NCBI GenBank assembly: GCA_007124075.1
Contig: SLFV01000426.1
Coordinates: 1-11,706, forward strand
DNA: 11,706 bases
Direction of reading: 5' to 3'
Source: Roseimaritima sp.
GTDB lineage: Bacteria; Planctomycetota; Planctomycetia; Pirellulales; Pirellulaceae
In this document: in pieces, positions 1-5,034 of the stretch
Numbering within the stretch: position 1 is the first letter of the stretch
Layout: every line of letters starts with the position of its first letter
Notes under the pieces: model-generated
The model's input: only the letters and a program-made list of their open reading frames with translations
Told to the model about the DNA's origin: nothing
Databases searched by the model: none
Translations under genes and position numbers: made by a program

Positions 1-130
1 AATCGTCTGCTCCAGGAATGACTTCGCAGATCGTTATAAATAGCACATTGACCAAGGGGTAAACGGATTCTCCACGACGTGGATCGGTAACATTTGCAAG
101 CTGATCAACTAAGGAGGATGAACGATCCAT
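1..130 (-). CDS. ISAs1-family transposase, N-terminal part (runs off the left edge)
   Basis: The minus strand from the ATG at 130 encodes 43 residues to the window edge, including TDPRRGESVYPLVNVLF and ending ICEVIPGADD. This matches my knowledge of the N-terminal region of ISAs1-family (H-repeat-associated) transposases, where a DPR motif is followed by YPL, a hydrophobic helix and a CxxxxGAD motif. The catalytic DDE domain would lie outside the window, so activity cannot be judged. An in-frame stop lies upstream and no other ATG intervenes, so 130 is the likely start; the ribosome binding site is weak. The plus-strand ORF over the same bases (from 94) is its shadow. Recognition is by motif, not by search, but the pattern is distinctive. 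Confidence 0.82.
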   Translation of the reverse strand, partial: MDRSSSLVDQLANVTDPRRGESVYPLVNVLFITICEVIPGADD

Positions 131-237
131 CGAAATTCTCTGAGGCGAATGGGTTCGCCTGGCTGCTGCGATTCAACAACCCAAACACGAACCTTTACCA
201 AGTGTCCCAGATTGCCCATCGTGGCGCAATCGCCCTG
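1..237 (-). mobile_element. Insertion sequence of the ISAs1 family, right part, boundary tentative
   Basis: The element carrying the transposase should end a short distance upstream of its start. Read on the minus strand, a CAGGG sequence begins at 237, about 107 bp before the transposase ATG; CAGGG-type ends are common in this family. An inverted repeat GATTGC (210-215) / GCAATC (226-231) lies just inside it. The other end is outside the window, so neither the terminal inverted repeat nor the target duplication can be checked. Presence of the IS is well supported; the exact end is inference. Confidence 0.45.
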
Positions 238-289
238 GCCAATGCCCTTTGGCGGCTTGCTCAATTGCTGCAAAATCCAGTTGGTTTTG

Positions 290-318
290 TTGTTTAATAC
301 CCATATCAGTGTTACAAT
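290..318 (+). promoter_or_regulatory. Promoter-like sequence upstream of the hairpin cluster
   Basis: A -10-like TACAAT (313-318, five of six consensus bases) lies 17 bp downstream of a weak -35-like TTGTTT (290-295, three of six). Transcription would begin near 325, just before three consecutive hairpins (335-444). No convincing plus-strand gene follows. The spacing is ideal but the -35 is poor, so this is a candidate only. Confidence 0.35.
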
Positions 319-324
319 TTAAAA

Positions 325-450
325 GGACGTGGTGGCCAACCCCGTCGGGTTTGGCAGCGATGCTGGCTCAAAACGCTCCCTAAGCAATGCCAGCGTGATA
401 GTCTCTTGGAACGCCATCGATGACATAGTCATCGATGGCGTTCCTCGTTT
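325..450 (+). ncRNA. Candidate structured RNA: three consecutive hairpins
   Basis: Three inverted repeats follow one another. The first is GCCAACCC (335-342) with GGG-T-TTGGC (347-355), 8 pairs with one bulge and a 4-nt loop. The second is GCTGGC (362-367) with GCCAGC (389-394). The third is a perfect 17-bp stem, 408-424 with 428-444, with a 3-nt loop. A promoter-like sequence on the plus strand sits just upstream. No good reading frame covers the region and I recognise no known RNA family. On the minus strand the third hairpin lies about 10 nt past the stop codon at 455, so it could instead be a 3'-end structure of that reading frame. Confidence 0.3.
408..444. repeat. Perfect 17-bp inverted repeat with 3-nt loop
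   Basis: GGAACGCCATCGATGAC (408-424) and its exact reverse complement (428-444) flank the loop ATA. Neither strand has a run of Ts directly after it, so it is not a standard intrinsic terminator. A perfect stem this long is rarely accidental. It may be a recombination or protein-binding site, part of an RNA, or a mobile-element end. Confidence 0.85.
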
Positions 451-454
451 ACAG

Positions 455-1003
455 TCAGTCAAACACCCACGGCACGTTGACACCAATCCGGTTTCGTCGC
501 GGAACAGGCTTCGTTTTCTTCGCGGCTGCCGTCGGCGTCAGGAACGGTGCCGAATCAACCAATCGAATCGACCTGCACGGTCTAGCATGCGCGTTGGAGA
601 CGCTCGTCCCCGATGCCTCGAAGTTACTGCGTACCCTTACGGCCCTCGTGCCCCGTGCAGAGGTTGATGGCTTGGAACTCACACGCCTCGTTTGCCACGG
701 TGCGGAACGTTCGGCGCAAATCAGAAAACGTGCCGTTCGCCACGACCGCTCTGCATACGGTTTCGCCCGCTCGGCGAGATACGTCGGGTAAAAGAGCCTA
801 TGGCCTGCACCATTCGGACGGTCAACGATGGTGGACTCCAGAAGATATTCCGGCGTCCCGTTGCGATTCCGCTGAGGCGTGCCAGCCGTGCATCGAGCAC
901 GATATTTACCACGAGTCAGAACGTTCCTAGCTTTTGCGGGCTCAATCGAGTCCCAGTCTTGGAACACACCGTTCAGTTCGGGTATACTATCAGGCAGTCG
1001 CAT
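455..1003 (-). CDS. Uncertain ORF (182 codons) with a strong ribosome binding site
   Basis: A GGGAGG Shine-Dalgarno sequence lies 9 nt upstream of the ATG at 1003, which is the best reason to think this start was once, or still is, used. The predicted 182-residue protein matches nothing I know. Its second half is rich in Arg, Ser, Thr and Pro and overlaps, in another frame, the recognisable remains of an integrase C-terminus. The second half is therefore probably frameshifted reading of a dead gene rather than real protein. The first roughly 85 residues could be a degraded or unrelated N-terminus. It lies downstream of the DUF1580 gene on the same strand. Confidence 0.3.
   Translation of the reverse strand: MRLPDSIPELNGVFQDWDSIEPAKARNVLTRGKYRARCTAGTPQRNRNGTPEYLLESTIVDRPNGAGHRLFYPTYLAERAKPYAERSWRTARFLICAERSAPWQTRRVSSKPSTSARGTRAVRVRSNFEASGTSVSNAHARPCRSIRLVDSAPFLTPTAAAKKTKPVPRRNRIGVNVPWVFD
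459..752 (-). pseudogene. Tyrosine recombinase (integrase) C-terminal remnant
   Basis: A minus-strand frame different from the long ORF here reads GTFSDLRRTFRTVANEA, then LCTGHE, a TAA stop at 624-626, then LRGIGDERLQRAC, a TAG stop at 582-584, and a further acidic tail. This follows the C-terminal catalytic region of planctomycete integrases as I know it: LRRTFRTVADE (box II Arg), an MGHE-like motif, then YRE.IGDERL around the nucleophile. The stop falls about where the catalytic Tyr should be, so the copy is dead. No convincing upstream integrase sequence was found in any frame. With the adjacent DUF1580 gene it looks like a decayed recombination module, distinct from the intact integrase at 3407-4597. 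Confidence 0.68.
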
Positions 1004-1045
1004 ATTCTGTTTCCTCCCAAAAGAAATTGTGATTTGCGTCGATCA

Positions 1046-1085
1046 GCGACCCCGTAGGCTCGTACCCTGCGGGGTCGCATTTTTT
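1046..1085 (+). terminator. Strong intrinsic terminator on the plus strand
   Basis: GCGACCCCGTAGG (1046-1058) pairs with CCTGCGGGGTCGC (1066-1078), a 13-bp GC-rich stem with one G-U pair and a 7-nt loop. It is followed by six Ts (1080-1085). This is a textbook Rho-independent terminator for plus-strand transcription, although no clear plus-strand gene precedes it. On the minus strand it lies between the DUF1580 gene and the ORF starting at 1003 and has no T-run on that side. Confidence 0.6.
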
Positions 1086-1133
1086 GTGATGTTAGTCTGC
1101 TGGTTTTAATCTCCTTTGTTGATGAATAGCGTT

Positions 1134-1373
1134 TCAAGCCTCATCGCTATTGATCGCAGCGATGAACCTCGCCACTGCCTGGCGGCTCGTGACGATTTTC
1201 GCGCCCAGGCGGACGCTAACCAACTTTTGGCCGTGCACGCCCTTTCGGACCCAGCGATATACCGCGCTCAAATGCGGTCGAAACTCATCGGGGAATTCCC
1301 CCGGTACCTGGGAGAGCAAGATGACATCTTCCGTGAGGATGTCGAGACTTTTCGGTTTATGCGTTGCAGCCAT
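1134..1373 (-). CDS. DUF1580 small helix-turn-helix protein, possible excisionase-like factor
   Basis: The 79-residue product reads LTEDVILLSQVP near the start, then HLSAVYRWVRKGVHG, then TSRQAVARFI. This follows the DUF1580 pattern, a planctomycete family that resembles small MerR/excisionase-type winged-helix DNA-binding proteins: a helix-turn-helix with xxxYRW, a Gly-rich wing, then a TSxxAxxxF helix. I infer a DNA-binding role, possibly as recombination directionality factor or repressor for an integrase, because it lies upstream of an integrase remnant inside an island. A weak GAGG sits 9 nt before the ATG, directly preceded by a hairpin (1388-1411). The fold is intact and the length is normal for the family. 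Its exact function is unproven. Confidence 0.78.
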   Translation of the reverse strand: MAATHKPKSLDILTEDVILLSQVPGEFPDEFRPHLSAVYRWVRKGVHGQKLVSVRLGAKIVTSRQAVARFIAAINSDEA

Positions 1374-1387
1374 CTTGTTTGGCCTCT

Positions 1388-1411
1388 AGGTGCAAGGAAT
1401 GTTTGACACCT
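1388..1411 (-). promoter_or_regulatory. Leader hairpin abutting the DUF1580 ribosome binding site
   Basis: On the minus strand AGGTG-T-CAA pairs with TTGCACCT, an 8-bp stem with one bulge and a 7-nt loop. It ends immediately before the weak Shine-Dalgarno of the DUF1580 gene (1383-1387). In DNA it could be an operator half-site pair, possibly autoregulatory; in RNA it could shape translation. Confidence 0.35.
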
Positions 1412-1485
1412 GGAAGTCTCCTATAGAACCGTGCCCCCTTCTAGTCGCTCAATGACACGATGGCCGACAAAAACGGGGGTGCGTT

Positions 1486-1514
1486 CACGAAGGTTCGCTT
1501 CTCTTCGTGTTTTT
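1486..1514 (+). terminator. Possible intrinsic terminator on the plus strand
   Basis: CACGAAG (1486-1492) pairs exactly with CTTCGTG (1503-1509) across a 10-nt loop and is followed by five Ts (1510-1514). The stem is only moderately stable. As with the terminator at 1046, no clear plus-strand gene lies upstream; any transcript ending here would be antisense to the DUF1580 gene. Confidence 0.42.
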
Positions 1515-2039
1515 CACAAGTTGGAGCGATAGAAGGTAGTGAGAAATTTTCAAAATGCCCCCCAAAACGTCACAAATCAAGAAAGTGAGGGGGTGCCCTT
1601 GTTTGCGACGTAAGTAAATTAAATATAGAGCTTTACGAAAAATGAGAAGGGTTTTCGCTTCGTCGCGCGACTTGGCTTGCGTAGAGTCACCTTCTACGTT
1701 CTAGCGGCACCAGTGCTAATTTTGCTGGCTCGATATCGTGCCAAATCAGCCCATTTGCTTATGCAGATAGCCACCGTTTTGAGTGTGGCAAGTCGTTGTA
1801 AACGGCATCCCTGATGCAGGGACGTAGTGCATGTCAGGCGGGTTTATCGTTTAGAATCGTATAAGCAGCGGATGTCTGGAACGCTGCGGACCTGCCAAAC
1901 AACGACGATTTCAACCGTCGCAACGTGGAACACGGCAAATCGAAGCGGTAACGCAAGCCTGAGCCAGAAAGGCATTTCCGGACTCAATGTTTGCACGCGA
2001 AGACCACTTCAGTTTTGCGATTGTCAATCGGTCGGTAGA

Positions 2040-3263
2040 TCAGACGGATTGCAACTTATCTATTTCGGGCTTCAGCCAGTCGCCGTAACACCTTGCACGG
2101 TCCCGTAAGTTTTTGTCTGATCGCCCGCCAGTTACGCCACGGCGTCCGCATGCAGCTCTGATCGACTGGTTCGACCAAACCTGCGGTGAGGCATCTTCGC
2201 AGCTAGTCAGAGACCGTCTCCCGCGTACTGCTCGGGCAGCTTTGGTCCAAAAAAGCCAGCGCTCTATCGCCAGCAATTTCTCCCGCTCGCTTTCCGGGTA
2301 GCTGCGTATCGGATAGGTATCTACACCCGGTTCCAGGAAATGTGGAGGCACGTCATCGTCCAGTGAGCGAACTCGCCAGTTTCTGGGATGTTCGGGGAGA
2401 GCCGGATCGGGCCAATCAAGTCCCATGTCTCCCGCTGCACGAAGCTGTTGTTCAAATTCAAGGCAGGAACGAATAGCTCTTCCTAAATGAGAGCCGTGGG
2501 CGAGCCATTGCCAGCGAAGCCCCGGTATTTCCACCAGAGGGCAGCCCCAAACTTCATAGTTCTCACCATCAGTCCCAACTCGCGTTTCCTTCGCGCTGTT
2601 GCCATGTGCCTCGCGCTCCACATAACAAAGTCCGGGTATCATCAGTCCCAAAGAGACAAATTGGGTTCGCAGGAATAGCGGCGTGGTGCCAATCATGTTG
2701 CGCAGTTGATCGGCAAAAAGGGAATTGTTCGAGACACTTTCGCTAAAAATAAAGAGCTGGTTGGCATCTGGTGTGGACTCAGAGGCTAAGCCGTTTTCCT
2801 CGGCAGAAAACTCTTCGGGCACGATCGACACGGGAGTCTGAGTGCCTCGCACAAGCAGATCATGAAGCCAAGCGTTGTCACGTGAAATTTCTGCAGAGCA
2901 GATTGCGGGGTTATTCCACAGTCCAAAGTCAAACTGTTTGGCAACGTACTTATCTTCCTTATCACCCTTGCCTTCCTTGTCTTCCTTGTCTTCTGATGTC
3001 AATGAAGTAACCTGACGAAATCCCAGGCTTGTAGGACTGCGAGCCGCATAAAACGCCATCACCCGGACAACGTTTACAAATCCGATGCGTTGCAAGATCC
3101 GTTCGACCTGCGGGTCTGTGTTTTCCACGAGGGCTGGATCGGGGTAGCTGCTTGCAAGTTCCCAGTCAACCGGCGCTCGGCGATCGACACACAAAACAGC
3201 GAAGGGAACGTCGAGTCTTTCGCACCAGTCTCGGATTCTTTGAATTGTGTTGAAATTTTGCAT
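2040..3263 (-). CDS. Hypothetical protein, 407 residues, island cargo of unknown function
   Basis: I do not recognise this protein. It starts MQNFNTIQRIRDWCERLDVP with an AGGAAA-type ribosome binding site about 10 nt upstream. No signal peptide or membrane segment is evident, so it is probably cytoplasmic. Residues 91-105 are five units of a three-residue repeat (EDK, EDK, EGK, GDK, EDK), a charged linker between an N-terminal domain of about 85 residues and a larger middle part rich in Trp and acidic residues (WLAHGSHLGRAIRSC, LDWPDPALPEHPRNWRVR). From about residue 335 the composition shifts to Arg-rich, so a late frameshift or degraded C-terminus is possible. It is the only sizeable intact gene in the visible part of the island other than the integrase, and is transcribed in the same direction as it. 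Confidence 0.6.
   Translation of the reverse strand: MQNFNTIQRIRDWCERLDVPFAVLCVDRRAPVDWELASSYPDPALVENTDPQVERILQRIGFVNVVRVMAFYAARSPTSLGFRQVTSLTSEDKEDKEGKGDKEDKYVAKQFDFGLWNNPAICSAEISRDNAWLHDLLVRGTQTPVSIVPEEFSAEENGLASESTPDANQLFIFSESVSNNSLFADQLRNMIGTTPLFLRTQFVSLGLMIPGLCYVEREAHGNSAKETRVGTDGENYEVWGCPLVEIPGLRWQWLAHGSHLGRAIRSCLEFEQQLRAAGDMGLDWPDPALPEHPRNWRVRSLDDDVPPHFLEPGVDTYPIRSYPESEREKLLAIERWLFWTKAARAVRGRRSLTSCEDASPQVWSNQSIRAACGRRGVTGGRSDKNLRDRARCYGDWLKPEIDKLQSV
2949..2993 (-). repeat. Five tandem 9-nt units encoding an EDK-type repeat
   Basis: Read on the minus strand the units are GAAGACAAG twice, then GAAGGCAAG, GGTGATAAG and GAAGATAAG. The repeat stays in frame and inserts a charged linker into the unknown protein. 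The first two units are identical, which suggests recent slippage or duplication, with divergence toward the other end. Confidence 0.8.
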
Positions 3264-3271
3264 TGCGATAC

Positions 3272-3398
3272 TATTTCCTACTGAATCAGCTAACAGCCCG
3301 TTGCACCCCCCATATTACACCCGTGAGACGACACGTCGAGGACACTAGCCGACCAGGAAGGCTCGGCGGGTAGTATTACAGTACATCAGTAGGAGATA
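3272..3398. repeat. Inverted repeat between the integrase end and the next gene
   Basis: TATTTCCTACTGA (3272-3284) and TCAGTAGGAGATA (3386-3398) are inverted copies with 12 of 13 positions matching, about 100 bp apart. They almost fill the gap between the integrase stop (3407) and the start of the unknown gene (3263). The left copy overlaps the AGGAAA ribosome binding site of that gene. The arrangement may be a protein-binding pair or a chance duplication. Confidence 0.5.
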
Positions 3399-3406
3399 CC
3401 GACGTT

Positions 3407-4597
3407 TCACAACTGCGGTGCGACTTGGGCTGCCTCGATAGCCTTGGTTAAGCTCTGCTGTGCGTAGTGTTCGGTCATTTGCCGGTGGGAATGCCCGAGT
3501 AGCGCTTGAGCTTGCTCAATCCCCAGCACTTCCCGAATCTGGGTCGCTGCCAGATGACGTAGCTGGTAAGGAAACCAAGGGGGTACGCCCGCTTTGTCGG
3601 CAGCTCGCTGGATTGCGCGGCGGTAGGAGTCTTTGGTGTACTTTCGTCCTGGAACTCTCTGCGGATTCGTTTTTGTGGGCTTTGAGCCAGGCCGATTGCC
3701 GCAAGACAGCGGCGTCACACGCTGAGCGGTTCGTTGCTGACGATACCACTGCGCTGATTCCGCCGGGGAAAAACAATACTCCTCCGCTCCTCGATCCAAG
3801 AAAGGAGCGACCGCATCGCGTGCATCTCCGACTAGCGGGACGGCTCGTTGCTTGCCGCGATGCGTTGTCTTGTGGGTTGCTGGTCGATAGACCCAGATCT
3901 CGTTGTCGCGGCAAATATCGACTGGTCGCATGTTGGCAACTTCGCTGGGCCGCATGCCGGTAGCGAGCTGAATCCTGAGCATCGCCCGCAACACCGGCGA
4001 AAGATGGGGAGCTGTCTGGCGAACGTGTTCCAGCTTTACCGGTAGTACCGGGCGAGATTCTTTGGCCGTTGTTTGACCAACCCGGAGGGCATCCAGTGAC
4101 TGTAATCCGACCAGGGTCTCGGGCTTAACAAGTTCGCGGCTGACGCCGTAGCGAAAAACCGCGATAACGTCTCTGACCTGCGTGTTTACAAACCGCCTGC
4201 AGTTGCCCTTTTCAATCAGTTGTTCACGTAATTCGGCCAACTTTCGCGGCCCAAACTGATCGGCAGGGACGTCGCCAAACGCCTCGTCAAGCAACTTGCA
4301 AAGGTGAGTGAAGTGATTGGCCCGCGTCCGGTTTTTGGCATAGCGAACCTTGATTTGCTCGCGAAACTCCCCCGTCACGCAACGTACCGTAATCGGAGCA
4401 TCAGCCTGTTGCTGGGGACGCTCAACCGGCATTCTTTGCCCGTTCGCGTTGTATTCAGCCAGCAGCGCGTGGTATCGCGCCCAGCTTTCCTTTGAACCAT
4501 ACTCGCCCAAATAGTATGTCCGACCGTCCAGTTCCACGCGGGCTTGTCCGCTAATGTGCAGTCGGTAGGCGGGTTGAGGTGACTTCTGTCGAGACAT
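3407..4597 (-). CDS. Tyrosine recombinase / site-specific integrase
   Basis: This enzyme would catalyse integration and excision of the island by strand exchange through a Tyr nucleophile. In the 396-residue protein from ATG 4597, the catalytic Arg is in TGMRPSEVAN (about residue 216), the box II Arg is in PYQLRHLAAT (347), the later His is in LLGHSH (369) and the nucleophile Tyr is in TEHYAQQ (378); a Lys-containing beta-hairpin (THKTTHRGKQRAVPL) lies between. A SAM-like core-binding region lies around residues 75-155, after an N-terminal arm-type region. The first position of box II is Tyr rather than the usual His. I chose ATG 4597 over the upstream GTG 4612 because GGAG (4607-4610) lies 9 nt before it. 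Length is normal and there are no frame breaks. It sits between its tRNA-Val target and the cargo. Confidence 0.93.
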   Translation of the reverse strand: MSRQKSPQPAYRLHISGQARVELDGRTYYLGEYGSKESWARYHALLAEYNANGQRMPVERPQQQADAPITVRCVTGEFREQIKVRYAKNRTRANHFTHLCKLLDEAFGDVPADQFGPRKLAELREQLIEKGNCRRFVNTQVRDVIAVFRYGVSRELVKPETLVGLQSLDALRVGQTTAKESRPVLPVKLEHVRQTAPHLSPVLRAMLRIQLATGMRPSEVANMRPVDICRDNEIWVYRPATHKTTHRGKQRAVPLVGDARDAVAPFLDRGAEEYCFSPAESAQWYRQQRTAQRVTPLSCGNRPGSKPTKTNPQRVPGRKYTKDSYRRAIQRAADKAGVPPWFPYQLRHLAATQIREVLGIEQAQALLGHSHRQMTEHYAQQSLTKAIEAAQVAPQL

Positions 4598-4621
4598 TGC
4601 TAGCAACTCCACTTCGGATTA

Positions 4622-4646
4622 TTTCCGGGTATGGACTACCCGGAAA
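4622..4646 (-). promoter_or_regulatory. Perfect 10-bp hairpin in the integrase leader
   Basis: TTTCCGGGTA (4622-4631) and TACCCGGAAA (4637-4646) are exact inverted copies around a 5-nt loop. The near arm ends 11 nt before the integrase Shine-Dalgarno. No T-run follows on the minus strand, so it is not an intrinsic terminator. It could be an operator, a recombinase or excisionase site, or a translation-controlling stem. Confidence 0.5.
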
Positions 4647-4723
4647 CGATTTTGAAAGCGGGTCGCACTGCCACCAAAGCAGGTAACGCAACAAGCGTTT
4701 CGACCAATAAAAACCAGGGTTTG

Positions 4724-4737
4724 CGAGCCTAAGCTCG
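4724..4737 (-). terminator. Weak hairpin just past tRNA-Val
   Basis: CGAGC (4724-4728) pairs with GCTCG (4733-4737) around a 4-nt loop, four bases beyond the tRNA 3' end. A T-rich stretch (GGTTTTTATT on the minus strand) follows about 10 nt later. It may help end or process the tRNA transcript, or be part of the attachment region. Confidence 0.28.
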
Positions 4738-4740
4738 AAG

Positions 4741-4814
4741 TGGGCGATACAGAACTCGAATCTGTGACCTCCACGATGTCAACGTGGCGCTCTAACCAAC
4801 TGAGCTAATCGCCC
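4741..4814 (-). tRNA. tRNA-Val (anticodon GAC)
   Basis: The minus strand folds as a complete 74-nt tRNA. The acceptor stem is GGGCGAT/ATCGCCC, the D stem GCTC/GAGC, the anticodon stem CCACG/CGTGG around TTGACAT (anticodon GAC, codon GTC), then a 5-nt variable loop and T stem ACAGA/TCTGT around TTCGAGT. The discriminator base is A and CCA is not encoded. All stems pair perfectly. Its 3' end faces the integrase, marking it as the likely insertion target. Confidence 0.96.
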
Positions 4815-4871
4815 GGATTATTTAATCTTCGAATGGTCCCGTATTCGGGACAACTTGGATTTCTGACTCAA

Positions 4872-4900
4872 AGTATGGTAAGCGGCGTTATTCCAGTCAA
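4872..4900 (-). promoter_or_regulatory. Promoter of tRNA-Val
   Basis: On the minus strand TTGACT (4895-4900) and CATACT (4872-4877) are separated by exactly 17 bp, matching -35 (five of six) and -10 (four of six) consensus. Transcription would start about 50 nt before the tRNA 5' end. The spacing and location make it a good candidate. Confidence 0.55.
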
Positions 4901-5034
4901 GCCTGGGGCTCAACAGCGATAACGCAATTTTTGTGACGCTGCTCGATCAATGAATCATTTCTCGAATTTTCTTTTTCTTGATGTTTCGGCGAAGCGGTTG
5001 ACCTAAGGTGTCCCACCCCCCGGCGATAACGAAT

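Larger units (their letters stand above)
1374..2039. other. About 670 bp without a convincing gene
   Basis: This stretch separates the DUF1580 gene from the unknown gene at 2040. It holds the hairpin upstream of DUF1580, a terminator-like hairpin at 1486-1514, an AT-rich patch around 1610-1650, and small stems such as CGTAGA (1680-1685) / TCTACG (1693-1698) and TCCCT (1808-1812) / AGGGA (1818-1822). Short protein-like runs appear in different plus-strand frames between about 1870 and 2090, for example a 33-codon ORF at 1987-2088, but stops break them and I recognise none. It may be decayed coding sequence plus regulatory DNA. Confidence 0.5.
1..4741. mobile_element. Probable genomic island inserted at the tRNA-Val 3' end (left end not seen)
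   Basis: A tyrosine integrase starts 143 bp from the 3' end of tRNA-Val and the region beyond it holds only accessory-type content: an unknown gene, a DUF1580 gene, an integrase remnant and an IS. To the right of the tRNA are housekeeping genes. Tyrosine integrases beside a tRNA 3' end usually mark insertion there. I looked by eye for a second copy of the tRNA 3' end to the left and found none, so the distal attachment site is either outside the window or lost. Confidence 0.5.

Noticed and set aside
94..297. 67-codon plus-strand ORF beginning at TTG
   Set aside because: It overlaps, on the opposite strand, the clear ISAs1 transposase N-terminus and the probable IS end; its AAGGAGG-like sequence is directly against an ATG with no usable spacing.
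329..791. Plus-strand ORFs of 112 and 118 codons
   Set aside because: They are antisense to the integrase remnant, resemble no protein and run through the hairpins; the ribosome binding site spacing at 329 is too short.
1431..1596. Paired C-runs and GGGGGTGC sequences that could be iterons or stems
   Set aside because: Only the C5/G5 cores match; spacing and flanks are irregular, so there is no support for an origin or stable stems.
1827..2108. 93-codon plus-strand ORF and short protein-like runs nearby
   Set aside because: There is no recognisable family, no good ribosome binding site, the frames are broken by stops, and it overlaps the end of the minus-strand gene.
3264..3406. Integron attC-like site between integrase and cargo
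   Set aside because: The required GTTRRRY-type end and paired inner sites were not found, and the recombinase lacks a recognisable IntI-specific insert.
3460..3963. 167-codon plus-strand ORF and a 132-codon minus-strand ORF within the integrase
   Set aside because: Both are shadows of the intact integrase, which carries all the family motifs.
1..4740. Second copy of the tRNA-Val 3' end as an attachment site
   Set aside because: None was seen by eye in the left part; a short or mismatched core could be missed, so the distal site is assumed to be outside.
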